The position numbers and the translations under genes are program-made. The notes beneath the pieces were generated by a model, which saw only the letters and a list, made by a program, of their open reading frames with translations, did no database searches and was not told where the DNA came from. Below are positions 40,967 through 55,900 of a stretch of 64,000 nt of DNA, one piece after another. This DNA is from Paragordius varius (Eukaryota > Nematomorpha), in NCBI GenBank assembly GCA_964247055.1, contig OZ176053.1, positions 8,680,001 through 8,744,000 of the forward strand. The letters are read 5' to 3'. Within the stretch, counting starts at the first letter, position 1, and every line of letters begins with the position of its first letter.

Positions 40967-43900
40967 GTACAGTAAATTTTTCTTATGAATAAAAGTATGA
41001 TAAGAAAATATCGATTTATCTATTAATATTATTAATTTTACAAAAACTTACAAAAACACATTATTTTTTATATCCAGTCCTTTATTTGCCCAATTAAAAA
41101 AATTTTCTATACAATTATGCGACTACTTTTTTTATGAAAAATTCCAGAAATTATAGCTTCCTGTGCTTATATACATCAATACCAATTTACCCATATAACC
41201 TTTATAATTAAAGTTTAATTAATCAGGCCTTACTTTATGAATTGCTTGAACGTCGTATACGATTAACGAATTTTTAATATTGAAACCTTAAATTGCAAAT
41301 TTTTTAGCCTTTTGTAGCAGTTTTAACATACTTAAGTATTATAGATTTATATTAATTATGAATTTAATATCTATAGCAGGGGTGGCCAACGAGGTGACCG
41401 CGGTCACTTTCGTGACCGCGACAACTCAAAAAGTGACCGCCTGAAAATATTTTTTTTTAAAAAATTTTATTGATTTTTTTCGGATAGTTGGCTACTTCTG
41501 AGCGAATTTAAATTTAAAATACAAAAAAATACGGTTTAAATTAAAAAAAAACGTCTAAGAAAAGGGTGTAAAAAAATTATTTTATTAATTATAATTCATA
41601 TGTTTTGGAGCATTTGCATTAAAACTTAAAATCAGTCATTTCCCTTGAATATATCAAAACTTTGAGCAAAGCTTATTCATAAATCAGAAGCATAATCGTG
41701 AAGTTAGATTTGATTTGATACACCAAAAGTAGGTTTTTAAAACTTATATTTTAGAATGAGCCAAAAAAAGTTGTACAGATACAAGAAAGATTGGGAGCAT
41801 GAATACTTTTTTATTATGATAAATGAAACATGCACCTGTCTAATATGCAATAGTACTGTTGCTTTGCCCAAAAAGTCAAATATTGAAAGACATTATAGAT
41901 CTCTGCATCCACATTACTCCAAAAACTACCCCTTACAAACTCAAGAACGCAACATTAAAGTAAAGGAATTAAAAGAACAATTATCCGCCTCACAAAATAG
42001 CATACTTAAATACAACAAAGACTATAAAAATGCTACGATTGCTTCATTCAAGGTAGCGGAAATACTCATTCGGAACAATAAGCCATTCCAAGATGGTGAA
42101 ATATTTAAAGAAGCCTTTATTAGCGCTTGTGATATTTTATTTGAAAATTTTGATAACAAAAATAATATTATGACAGCTATTAAAAGCATAAGCTTATCGA
42201 GAAATACCGTTATGCGCAGGGCTGAAGATATTAGTAATAATCTTGATGAAATTTTACATGAAAATATTATTAACTGTATTTTTTTTCCTTGCAACTCGAT
42301 GAGTCCACCGATTATGTTGGAATCGCCCAATTATGCATTTTTATTCGTATGATATTTAGTGATTTATCTGCAAAGGAGGAATTATTAACTATAATACCTC
42401 TCCACGAACGAACCAGAGGGCAGGATATTTTTGATTCTTTTTATAAATTTATCACAGATACGAAACTTCCCATCGTAAAACTCGGATCTATAACTACTGA
42501 TGGAGCTCCAGCTATGATTGGCGTTAACAACGGCTTTATCGCTTTATGTAAAAATCACAGTGCATTTCCCAAGTTCATTGATTACCATTGTATAATCCAT
42601 AATCAAGTTTCATGTTCAAAAGTTTTAAAATACCATCATGTAATGAACCCCTGTTTTAAAATTGTTAACGCCATTCGAACAAAAAGCTTGTCCCGCCGCC
42701 AATTTCGAATTTTGTTAAATGAGTGCGGCGTGGAATATGGAGAACTTTTATTACATACTGATGTAAGGTGGTTGAGTCGTGCCGCATTTTTAATTAGATT
42801 TAGGCAACTTTTACCACAAATAGAAATTTTTTTAGCGAATTCTAAATTTTCATACCCTGAATTGAAAGATCAAGATTGGCTGCTTGATCTTGCATTTTTA
42901 TGCGATATCACGGAAAAATTGCATAAATTAAACATCCAATTACAAGGAAAAGATAAAACAATAATGGATATGATGGGTGCTTTAAAATCTTTTAAGGAAA
43001 CACTAACAGTAGTAGAAACACAATTAAAAAACCGAGATTTAAAACATTTTTTTAATCTGGCAGCGGTGTCTGAAAAAATAGAGAATCTCTCTTTTGAAAA
43101 ATATGCAGATGATATTGGTCTGCTTATTATTGATTTTGAAAAACGATTTTCATCTATAAATAAACTTGAAGACATCGCTATTTTTTATCATGCCCATTTA
43201 ATAATAATAATAATGTTGAATATATTGCTCAAAAACTCAGCCACTTTCTTGGTGTACCAAATTTAGCAGAGTTGGAAGAGGAATTAATAAATGTTAAATG
43301 CGATATCCATCTAAAATCATTAGGATCAGATATATATAAATTTATAAATAAAGATAAATACCCCCATATTTGGAAAACCGCTGCATTATTCAATTCTTTT
43401 TTTGGATCCACATATTTATGTGAATCGGCTTTTTCAATTATGAATGCTATCAAAACTAAACAGAGGTCACAATTAACTAATAAACATTTAGAATCATGTT
43501 TGAGAATTGCTTTGACTTCATTTGAACCTAATTTAGATAAACTTTCTGAATTTTTTCGCAGTCGGGCGTTTTAAATATTTTTTTCTTTATTAAATATGGA
43601 TGTTTATCGAGTTGTATTTTCGCTTAGGAAAAAGCCGATTTACTAAAAAATATGTGGATAGAATTAAAACTGATACAATTTTAATGTACTCTTATTTATG
43701 TTCAAATTATGGTTTTAAATTGGAATGCTATTTTTTATTTCTTTTATTTTTTGTATCATAATGTATTCTCCCCTGTAATTTCAAATGCATTGTTTAAATT
43801 TTTATATTGTAAAATTTCATATAATAGAAATTTAATAAATAAATATTTTGAAGTGTTTTATGTTGGTTAAAAAATTAAGGTAGTTAATAACCCGTTGTCT

Positions 43901-46900
43901 TTTAATTAAAATTATTTTTGTATTTGGTTGATAGATAAAAAAATTACAATTTTAAAATGGTTTAAACAAGTCACTCTAATCTGTAAAGCAGGTATATACA
44001 TCATTTAAAGTGTTGATTGAGTTTTTTTGATAAATATTTCTGGGTGACCGCGAACTCTTTTTTTAACAAAAAAGCCAAAAAAAAGCTCGCGACAAAAAAA
44101 GTGTGGCCACCCCTGATCTATAGGTTCGCGAACCAAGAGTCTTATTTTTAATGTTTAAAAAACATATTTTTTGTAATTAAACCCTTTTTACTTTTATTTT
44201 TTAAAACAGGTGTAAATATGTCCAATTTTTGTTTCCAGTTTACTAAGTTTTTTGCTCTTAAACATTTTTTTTAAAATAATAAACCGATCTCGTTTTAATA
44301 ACAAAAGAAATCGAATTAACACTTCTCTTTTGGCGGCTCAAATTTTAAAAGGTATTACCAGCTTTGTTTTAATTTGTAGTAAATATATTAGGGTTTATAA
44401 ATTACATTTTTATCCAGTTTCATCCCCCTTTATGCTATCAATTCTATTGTTTACATTCATATATTTAGAAATAGATAATTATAGGGCTTGGGTACCTTAT
44501 AAAGCACCTAATAAAGATTTTATAATTTTTATCGAAGTTTTTATGATATGATTTTATAATCGATTTCTTGTCGTTCCAAGTCGCTTAATTCGTTGGCACA
44601 ATCACAAAATTAGATCCATGATTATTTTTATCAATATATTAATTTTTTGCTATTTAGACTTTTATTCGAAAGCTTATGAATGAACAAGGACACGTCTTCG
44701 AACTCTTGAAAACTGGTAAAAGTCTACTTGAAAAATCCACCATATCACCGGAGGATCAAAAAATTATTCTTGATAGAATGCAACAATTAAATTTGCTTTG
44801 GGAAAGTATTCGTGTCAAAACTTTGGACTATCAAACTGAGTAATAAAAATAATTTTTTATGAAATACTAGCGTAAATCTCGTGCTACTACGCAGCCCAGG
44901 AAGTCCTTCGGACTTCTAGGGGGGGATTTGAAAAAAGGGACAATAAAATGATCCACATATGTGGATTATTTCGAAACATTATTTAATAATTATGATCCAT
45001 AGGAATTTTAAAACGGTGCATTCATACTAATATATTGTTTACTTGTGCGAAAAATAGATTCAAAAAATTATTTTTGTGGACTTTGTTTTTTTAAAAAATG
45101 GCATTTTACGGGAGGAGCGGGTAAAAAGAGGGCCTACATTAAAAAAGCGAGTCGACTATGTTTGCCGCAATCGAAAATAAGTAAACAAAAATCATATTTG
45201 AAATTGAATGGCCCAACATGTTCTCCGGAAAATTGTCTTAAAGACACGATTTTTGTGGACTTGTGTTTTCAAATAAAACCCGTTTTTTACACGGGGTGGG
45301 CCCGAATCTGGGGCCTATTTTAAAAAAGGGCGAAGCTATTGTCGAGGCATTTATTAATGAATTAATTTTTTTGATATTTGGATTTAAATGGGTCTACCGG
45401 TTTTTCGGAAACAGATCACAAAGCCAGCATTTTCCATTTTTATAAATATATAGATTAAGTTAAAAGTAACTAAACAAGCGTTAAATAATTATCTTATTTG
45501 CACATTTATATTGTAATGAGAAACATTTCTTTTATATTGTTTCGAAAAGTTCTCATTTTTATTAAAACATGGACATGTTTAATATTTATTTTCTAGTTTT
45601 GTTAGTTACAGATCAGCGACTGAAAGCTTATTGTTAAAGGCCTAGCACCACTATTTTTTATTTAAACTTAGTCTAGGGTTTTTTATGAGTTTATTATTTC
45701 TAATGAAAGTAAGTGTTGGTATTTTTCAAAATTTAAAAAATCCAGGATCCCCAATAAAATTAAAGTTTAGAATATAAAATGTTTCTGTATCTAATATTAT
45801 TTTGTCATCTCTGATTTTTTGAATGAAGACTAAATTAATTGACCTTTTAATGTCTTATATGCTATCTATTTTACACTGTGAGAATTTATCAATATTTTTC
45901 TTGGTCACAAGTTAAACCTATATATATATATATATATAAATAATGTTAACTGTTACAAACTAAAGCGGCTTGTTTATAAGCACCCGTAGTTTTTTTATAA
46001 CTATTATAAAAATAAGTTAATACATGCATACATCATAATTTGTATTATTTGAAATGCGCGCGCGCTTAGATTACAAAGTTTACTGAATCAACATCAAAAA
46101 GATCAAATTACAACATTCGAATCCTGGCTCCATGATATGGAGATGGATTATTTGAATAATCAAGAAAATGTTTCGCTAACAGAAGATGAAAGCCAAAGGC
46201 TTAAGACACGTTTTATGCGTGGGACAGAGCTAATAAAACCACTCAGCAATATGTTAATTATTGTGGATAGCGAAGATGATCAAGGTTAAATAGATCTCAT
46301 AAACAATTGGTTTTAGCCATGTGTATCGATTTTATTTAAAATATTATTAGGTGCATTTTTTATGTTATTGCAGCTTTATTTTTCATTTTTCGGGCATAGC
46401 ATATATTAATGATTACAAACTAATGACAAGTATATTAATTTGTGGTTGAATCACATTTAAAATGTATTAAATTAAACAATCTAACGATTTATTATAAATG
46501 ATTGCAGATTATTAACTGCAAGGTAAATGGGTTTTGCTTAACTTTAGACATGAAAAAACTTTTATTCCCATATATTCTAAAACTTTAATTTTAAATTATT
46601 TTGTAATATATACTTTTTTTCCTTACCTACCCTATATGATATGATATGATATGATATAGAATACAAGAATTTGGAGAATAAATTATCCGATTTGCAATCA
46701 AGGTATTTGGCCCTTTATGAATGGTTAGGGAAGGCGTATCCAAATACGTTACAATCCGAACTAGCAACCGTAACCAATATTGTTCAACGCAATTTGGCTC
46801 AACAATTGCAACAACCTACGGCCCCCTTGCCTTCTACGAGTCCAAACCCTCGGGAACCGGAAGTTTTAATGATTGAACAAAATGGTAACCATTTTGATTT

Positions 46901-49900
46901 TTATAAAGGATTGTAAGATTTTGATTCAAATTTGACTGAGATTTTTAGTTATGTGATAACACTGCTCAACAAGGTTTTGCACCACCCCATTATTTTTGCA
47001 TTTTCTGATACCTAATGGCATGGATAGGCCAAAACAAAAAAGAAAATTAAGGCCACCAATAGGATTTTTCCAAAATTTAATTTTTAAATTTGTATTTTAT
47101 TCAAAAATAACAATCAATATTCAAACAAGCAAGTCGATACAAGTAATTTTTCATGCATGGATAACAAATTCTAGGCATTAAATAAGATACTAAACAAGCT
47201 AAGAGCCAAAGTATTAAAAATCTAAAAGGGCTTAGTATAGTGTGATAGATCCGGGCGGCTGCACAAGCTCTGCATATCCCCCAAGCGATCCTATAATTAT
47301 GCCAGATGTGGCAAAGATAACAATAAGTAATCGTAAAGTCCGATAAGAGAGACTTGCAAGATGTCAAATTAACCAATTTACAGAATAAAGTTAGATAAAT
47401 ACAATTAAATTGAATATAAATTAGGTAAATACAAATGGTCCAACCCCATAACAGTAAATTCTACTAAAAGTGGCCACACAACATCCATCTGAAATTCAAA
47501 ACACAAAACAACCAATAATTTTAAAAAAATAAGGTATATCCACTAAGTATAAATAAAGGATTTTTTATAAGAACTAACTCAAGAGAAAAAGTGTAATAAG
47601 TACTTGAAAGAACGAAAACTAACAAAAATAATATAGCCTATCTGAAAGCCGAAGGTTTAAACCATAGAATACCTTTTTTAGTATTTTTTTAAAAATTTTT
47701 TATATGTGTTAAAAATTTACTTGAAAAAAAAGACTAAATTTTGACGTTTAAGTCCGTACTATTTTTTTCTCTCTGATATTTAAATGACATATTTATATTC
47801 AAAAGATAGAGTTAAAACGCTTTATTAAATGATATTAAGTTTATAATATAATAACATTTTATTATAAAGTTATATTTAATTTTCTCTCGATTTTCACTTG
47901 TTTTTGAAAAATTGAAAAACCTATAAATTGTCAAAATTCTGATTGGCGGGATCAAAATTTTTTTCAAATTCGGTTTTAAAACACTGAAATTAGTCATAAT
48001 TTAAAAAGTTTGAGTGGTGGTGCTTAAAAATGTCCAAATTTGTCGACTAGTGTAATCTGAGGATTTGGGTATTAATTTTAAAATGGTTAAACATTTCATA
48101 TATTTACCCATGTAAGGGGTAATATTGCCCAAAAAACTAAACCTTTACTATTCTAAAAATAGTCAAATTATTGTTTTTACACAAATTCTTTTTACACATT
48201 TTACCATGCAACCTAAAAAGTTTATTTATGAAATCCAAAATAAAATTCTAGCTCCCAAACCTTCAGGATCAACAACGCTTAATCAAATGGAAGAATCACC
48301 CACCACAAAATATCTCAAACACGGAACCAGTCCTCTAAAAACACCTATCAGCATTAGTCCACGACATTCTTTCAAAATCGAAACAGGTACTACTTAACTT
48401 TCAGATTGCCAATTTATTGTAGCTAAATTTCCAAAATTTTATCGAAGCTCTAAATATGTCAGGATTATGCATATGTTTTATATGTTTAATAGAGAGCGCG
48501 GAAAATAAACGGAATAAATACCAGAGTAAACAGATTCCTTCGATTGAAATATCTCAAGCTGATGATGATAATGATTCTAATACTATCCATGATAATGGCA
48601 AAGAATCATCAAATGTTAGCTCCAAAAAAATCAAAATGGATCATATGGGTAAAGGCGGTGAAATTTCTAGAGAACAACCGTTAGTTAGGCTGGAAGGATT
48701 AACACAGGAAATTGACAAAGAGGCTAAAGGTTTATTCCAAATTTTGTATATTGGCTGATATAATATTTTGCTTCGTGTATATTTTTATAGTAAATATCCT
48801 AATATTAAGTTAAAATAGACAGTACCTTGTTTGCAAAATTGTATTTTTTTCTTAATGACAATCAAGATATTTGTAAAAAAAATTTGCCTATCTTTTAATT
48901 ATTAAAAAGGATATGAATTTCTATTTAGCTATATAATATTTTAGCCTTTTCAACGCCTATTATACACCATATACACTTTAATTTCCCCTTTGAACATTTC
49001 AAATTTATCCCTATTTACAACATTTTGAAATTTTAAGGGTGAAATCGAAGTATTCAAGTATGAATATTATTTAGTTTTCTAAGCTTTTTATGGATATTTT
49101 ATACGAAATGCTTTTGATTAGTGTATATATTAAGTTTTCAACATATTATTTCACATTAATAAATTTGTCTCAAACAAATACATTCATCTACTGTTTAGCC
49201 ATTGAAAAAAGTTTGGATAAAACTGACCTTCCCCCAGCGGCCAAAGAATTAATTGAAAAGGAAGCAATTATTGAGGGCATACCAGATCGTATTGAAAAAC
49301 ACCGAGAAAGTTTAACCGTCCCAACTGAGTTTCCACAGTTAGATCCCCAAGATGCCGAAAAACATTGGGAATCTATTATGGAAATGGCAGAAAATGCAGT
49401 AATTTCTTTTATTTAATAAAAATTTTTCAACATAAATTATTGAAAAGATTTTTGACGTACCATGTGTGAATTAGTGTTTCTATGGATATGAATATTGAAA
49501 AAATAACTCTTTTATTTGATGTAGTAATATTAATAAAATTAAATTTAATAATTCCGGTGATTAAATCCAAATGTAACCCACATAACGAATTTTTTATTTT
49601 TTTCCAAAATAATTTATATTGTACCATTAGCCATTAACAGCCCTGGAAAAATTGCAAATCGAAATATATGATATTAATGAAGCATTGCGTGAACTTGAAT
49701 ATTGGTTCCGACAAGCCAAAGAGGAAACTCCCAAATTGGATTCAGTCGGTCACACCAAAGAATTTTCTGAGGTCCTGGAAAATTTTTCGGTATAAAATGA
49801 AAATACTTTTTACAAATATTTATATTCATAACATTATATTAACAACTGTATTTTTTTTAATTTATTATCTACAAACTCTTTTGCTCATATTTACAGTAAA

Positions 49901-52900
49901 AATTAATGTTATAAAGTTTTCACCAATAAAAGTATTTATGACTTCCAAAAACCGACATATTTTTGTTTTCTAATGGCCTTAAAACATCTAATTTTCACTA
50001 TTTTTGTCTTAAATTCTTAAATTTTAAATTTTTACATTCTAAAGTTTTATTTCATACAGTCTAAAATGGATCAAATCAAAAGTTGGTGGCCAAAGATTGA
50101 AAATACGCGAAATTGTGCTCGTTTAATAGCGAATAAACTTGCCTCTCATCCAGAAAATGAAGACACCTCTCGTCAAATTTTGAAGGATACCACCAATCTC
50201 ATACACCGCTGGGAATCTCTGTTCGAAGAAACGAGTAATTTTGAAATTGAAGTTTCGATGTTTTTTTAGAGGTTAAAGTTATCACACTGCAGTTAATAGT
50301 AAATTCTAAGCCGCTTATATATTTAAAAAAGCATAAATCTCTTGTTTCTCAAGTTGTGATATATAATAGAAAGGTTTTTGCTTAGGAAGTCAAATTTATA
50401 GGCATTCGGATTCAAAGATTATATTTTCATATATTTTTTATATTTACCCTAATTTTTTTTACTTTTGATGGCATTTGGCTATTAAATAAGAAAACATATA
50501 TAACTATTTTTAAGTTTCTTAAAAAATTTTATTTTTATAAATACTAACACTTTTTTTAAACTATTTTTTTAGATCATCGCTTCGAAACTCTTGTGAATAT
50601 TTTGGAGTCATATCATTATCAAAGTTTTCGCGAACCTCTCTCCTCACTCAATACCTGGTTGGATTCGGTGAAAGATAATCTCATTACCGATCAAAATAAA
50701 TATGAAGATGTCCAATTATTAGAGGAAAAATTGACTAAACTAAAGGTTTTTATATTCAAACATAATTGAAATCGTAAGGAAAATTGATTTATTTTTATAT
50801 CATTTTTTAAATAACTATACAAAAGTATCGTTTTTTAGTTATTTTTAAGATCAACCAACAATTTTTATTCTAACTATCATTTTTTTTCATTTTAGGAAAT
50901 TCAAGGGACTATAAGTGCTCAAGCACCAAATCTCGTTAGTATTCAACATATGTGGGAAGAACATTCTTCCGACACTGACAATTACAAATTTGCCTTGAAA
51001 GATCAATTTCAATCTGATATAAACTCGGTCGTTGCAAAATATGAAGCTGTTAATGCTTTAGCCAATGATTCAATTCATACGATTGAAAACCAAATATCAG
51101 TTTTGAAAGATTATTTGGTATATAATTTTAATTAAATTAAATTATCTTTTTTATTTTGTACGTGTTTTGTTAATTAAACTTATTATTTTTAATTTGGCTT
51201 TCAATGATAAATTCATATTAGTTTTTTTATTAGATTTTTACATTTTAAATGTGGAACGATTTTTTGGTAGTTTTTAATAAAAAATTTTATATTAATAATT
51301 ATTTGTTTTTATAAATAATTTACTGTTGTAGCTTAGTTGTTAAAGGCTAGGCATCATTTTAAATTACTCTTATTTTTTCACAGAACGAGATAAAAGTTTT
51401 GAAAAATTGGATGGGCGATCTAAAGAATATTATGGATAAGGAAGCAACAGAAGGCGACACTCAAAGTCAGAACCGAGAAAAGGAAGCTAAAGTATTAAAT
51501 CCAAAATTGAAATTATAAAGATAAGCGTATACACTAAAAGACAAATATTTTTTTAAAAAACAGCACTACCTTAACTTTTTTTAATTTGACCTATCGGTTT
51601 GGATTAAAATTAGAATAAAGGTGTGAATTAGTATAAACAACTTTTGTCACAATTTTATTTCAGTTTAGAAAAGATTAAGGTTAAAAAATATATGGCTATC
51701 TTTATGAAAAATATTCTTTAACTTTTTACGTTTTGTTTTCATAATATCAATTTTTACTGTAAAATATTAAATAAATTCAATTTTTATCTTTAAAAAATTA
51801 AATTTTTTATTTTATTGACAAAAACAAAATATTTCAAACTTCAACTATAAATTTTTTAGGCAATACAAGAACACTTGAATTTGTTAAAACCTACGATTGA
51901 GAATATCAATCGTATAAGTCCAGACATATTGGATAACTCACAAATAGATTTCGCTAAACAGCTAAAAGAAGAATTGGCTCAACTGAATGATCAATGGAAA
52001 CTTATACTTGATAAAGTGAATTCAGAAAAGGTTTTTAAATTATCTTTTTAAAGTGGTCTGCTTTAGTGAAAATATCTAAAAGATAAATAATCACTAGTCT
52101 TATTATTGGCTCAAAATGTCCCCAACTTATGGCCATAAGAAAAAATTGTTTGAAAACAAGAATTAAGACACAATTATGAATAATTTTATGTCATCAAATT
52201 TTGAAAAATATGACTTTTAACTGTTTATTATATATTATTGCTAAACACTGATTACATTTATCCAACAAAACAATTATTATTTTTTATTTTATTAGTTATT
52301 ACCTCGAGAAAACTTAATTGCCTTACCAAGAACAACCGTTACAGATAGTTTAGGCCTGGGAGAACCTAATCTTACGAAAATAATTCCAATGTCTACTACA
52401 CAGCTTCTTTCAACGCACGATGAAAAAACTACGGAGAAAGAACTCAAATCAACTGATAAACCTTCAAATAAAGAAAATTTACCCATCATAAATAAATTAG
52501 AAAGTGATATATTAGCCCTGCAAGAATGGATAGTACATGAGGATATGTTAATCATGTCCCATGCCGATGATGAGCACACAGCTCAAGATATTGAAAGGCA
52601 AGAATATGCACAAATGATCCATGATTTTGAAACGAAAGACGGTTTACTTCGACAAATATCGAAAGATATTAGTCAATTACAAACGGACCCTGAGAAGGGG
52701 GGAGTAGACCCAGAAAAGGCTAAAGAAATGGCTGGGCAATTGAAATTGTTGAAAGTATTTACATTATTTTATTTTATGGCAACATATGTATGTGCGAACC
52801 AAAATGGAATGTTTGATTTCTTTAAATTAATTTTATGAAATTAGGATTGGTATAATTTTATTAAGGAAAATTGAAAACTTTATTATAATTTTTGTTGAAT

Positions 52901-55900
52901 TCATACAATCACTCATTAATTCAATAATTATTCGCGCAAAAATTCCAACGTTTAATTTGTTTCTTAACTGTACATATTTAATAAATTTTACCAATTTATA
53001 AATGGTTTAGGTTTACCTTATAAAAATATTCAGATTAAACCTTTTTTATTTAATCGTAAAAATTATAAATAAATTTAGACTCGTTTCGATGATTTGAGAA
53101 ATAACTTCGAAACTTTTGAACTCCCGACTGAACTTTCATCCAAATTCAACACTACCAGACTGACTCTTGATGACATCAAGAATAATATTCAAGATTTGAT
53201 TGTGGATGATGCGATCGAACCCGATGCCATAAAACAAAGACTTAATTTATGCATGGTATATTATTTTTTAAATAAAAATTTTAAATAATTTTTATTATAA
53301 CTCAGTTATTACAAATGCGTCAATTTATACAAATTGTTTTAATTTTGACTTTTAGAAAGAGTGTTACCGATTAAATGAATTGAAATCTAACACGGACGAT
53401 CTAAAGAATGAAATTACCGACAAACTTGTCAATGATCGCTCTGATATTAAAACGAATGTTAAGAAAAGATTGGATGGATTTTGCAAAGAGTTTAACACGT
53501 TGGCAGATTTGGTTAGTTTTAATTATACTGTAGGAACACAGCTAATTTTTCCTTAAGAAAATATTTTTATCAATATTTAATCAGCTTTGACTTTGGATAT
53601 TATTTAAAATATTCCATTTAAATATAACATATCATTCATTTTTTAACTGATATAAAATGCGCTTTTCCTTAATATTATTATTATGTTTCAGGCTAATGGT
53701 AAAAAACAACATCTTGAACACAGATTAGACTTTGCTAATGCATTTTACCAAGCTATGAATCCAGTAAAGTCAGACTTAAATGCTGTGAATCAAGAATTCA
53801 CCAAACGTCAACAGTCGGTTAATCCAAAAACACTTGCAAAAGATCTTGAATGGATTCAGGTAGGTTTTTGACTTTACATGAAAATTTTAATAATCAAATT
53901 AGTGAATTTAGGCTAGTTATTAATTATTTTTAATTAAATATTATTTTTGGAATTGATTACATTAAAATTATGAATACTAGATTTAACTTTTATTTTACAG
54001 GTTTTCTTATATCATGATTTATAACGTCCTTTAGTTATCATTTAATAATGGTGTGTTATTTAGCATTTTAATCTTGAAAATAAAAATTTACATATATGTC
54101 TATTAGATATCTATAATAATTTTCATAGGGCAATGAATTCGAGCTATATGATTTTTTATGAAAAAAAATAAATTTTTGAAAATATATACTTAATTCATTG
54201 TTTTACGACCGTTGTTTTTTTGCGTGTAACAGACGAGCGTTTTAAACAAACTTCGTTGTTGTTTCGGCAGTTTATATAATAATATATAATAATTCTAGTT
54301 TTAAATTTATAATATATTTATTATTACAAGGTTGATATTTAGCTCCTTTAATATGATCAAAAATTATGCTCTTAATTTGCCTATTTTCGATTTTGTCCAA
54401 ATATGGGAATATTGACATATTTAGGTAATTATTAAGCCCCAAAATTAAGTAATTATTCAGATTTGTGACTCTTAATTTAGTCGCATTTTAGCCTTAGCAA
54501 TTTGTATTAATTATTATAGTATGTAGCAAGATTTGATTTTTATTTAATAAATTGTGTGGTTTTTATTTTATTTTTCCCTATGTATACATTTGTATTACCA
54601 CTCGTGACAAATCGATGAAATATGGACATAACTTTTGTTAAATCGTGTAATTTTGTAAGAACGAAACTGTTTTTTGCACCATTCATCTGCAAAATGCTAT
54701 AATGACATGACCTAATACATATATATTGTAGTTAGCATCTTACTTTTATTTATTATACGAAAACGTAACGTATAACTAACATTTATCAATCTTAACTTGT
54801 GTATTATTCGAATATATTTTTTTAGGCTATCCTAAAAATGTTTTTAAATTTGGTTTTAAACGGCCATTTTATTTATATAATTTGTAATGGTTTGCAAAAT
54901 ATTTTTTCATCCTTATCATTAATCCAATTACAACTTGGTTTGGTATCAATTTTATATTGTATTTTTGGTTTTTATGTTTTTTTTATTTTTGTTTAAAATT
55001 ATATAATTATAAACATAACACTATATTGATCAAAAAAACTTAAATTTATGCATAGGTGTAATTCATTTTCAAGTATATTTCTATTCATGTATATGTATAT
55101 ATATATTACTGTTTAAAAAAACATTGACAATATATAAATATAGGTTTTAACGCTAGGTATTCCTTTGGGGCTAATATAAAAAGTTTTAGCTTATTATATT
55201 ATTTTTTCAAAATTTAGGCATGTATTGATTTCCATATTATAAATAAATCGGTAATAATATATTTTTGTGTAAATAATATTTCGTTAGTTAGTCGTCTTTA
55301 TTCTGATGTAATTATATTTTTTTATATAGCTGTTGATTGATTTATGCTATTATTATTGTAACAATTGAAGTAAAATAAAAAAATATTAAACCGAATATAA
55401 AGTGGTGATGATGAGTTTATATTAAAAGTATCAATTTCTTGCATCGTTTTTTTTCATTTTTACATAAAAAAATGATTGTTTTACCAAATTTCGCACCTAT
55501 TTTTTTATATGTTATAACTATAACTAAGCAATATTTTGTTTTCAATATGTTCAATATAAATCTGATAATCATTTTATAGTTATAACTAATAATTATTTTG
55601 TTTGATTGCAATCATTGAGTGCAAATGTATAATGATTTTATTTTTTTAAACTGTTTTAAATTAATCCTAATTCATAAGCGGTTTATAAAACTGCAATTTT
55701 TTTAGTAATCATAGTTTAATTTTAACTCATTCTTTTCTATCTATAAATTTTTTCAATAACGCAAATATATTAAGTGTCATTTATTAATCAACCAAAGATA
55801 TTTATCTGTCCTTTGGATTAATATGATTACACGTCGAAAACTATAAAAATGATTTGAATCTAAAAAATCAAAGAATTATTGGAAATTGCATTCGTATTTT

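Larger units (their letters stand above)
41377..44115 (+). mobile_element. hAT transposon, Charlie/ZBED5-like, 2,739 bp, near full length
   Basis: The element starts CAGGGGTGGCCAAC and ends GTGGCCACCCCTG, a 12-bp perfect terminal inverted repeat, flanked by perfect ATCTATAG duplications. It lies in the intron between exons 1 and 2 of the spectrin-repeat gene, in the same orientation. Inside is a transposase of about 600 codons spread over three frames (41,756-43,574). GTGACCGC motifs lie close to both ends. The perfect target duplication and nearly intact transposase indicate a young insertion. The two frame changes sit in simple repeats, so assembly error is a possible alternative to decay. 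Confidence 0.95.

Noticed and set aside
42022-43453. Minus-strand open frames across the hAT element
   Set aside because: They are antisense shadows of the transposase, which has clear family motifs on the + strand.
44252-44551. Plus-strand open frame of 99 codons between the hAT and exon 2
   Set aside because: Lies in the intron, is hydrophobic by AT bias, and has no recognisable family; joining it to exons breaks phase.
47101-47376. Minus-strand cysteine-containing open frame in intron 4
   Set aside because: No motif spacing of a known zinc-binding or secreted family, and no supporting exon structure.
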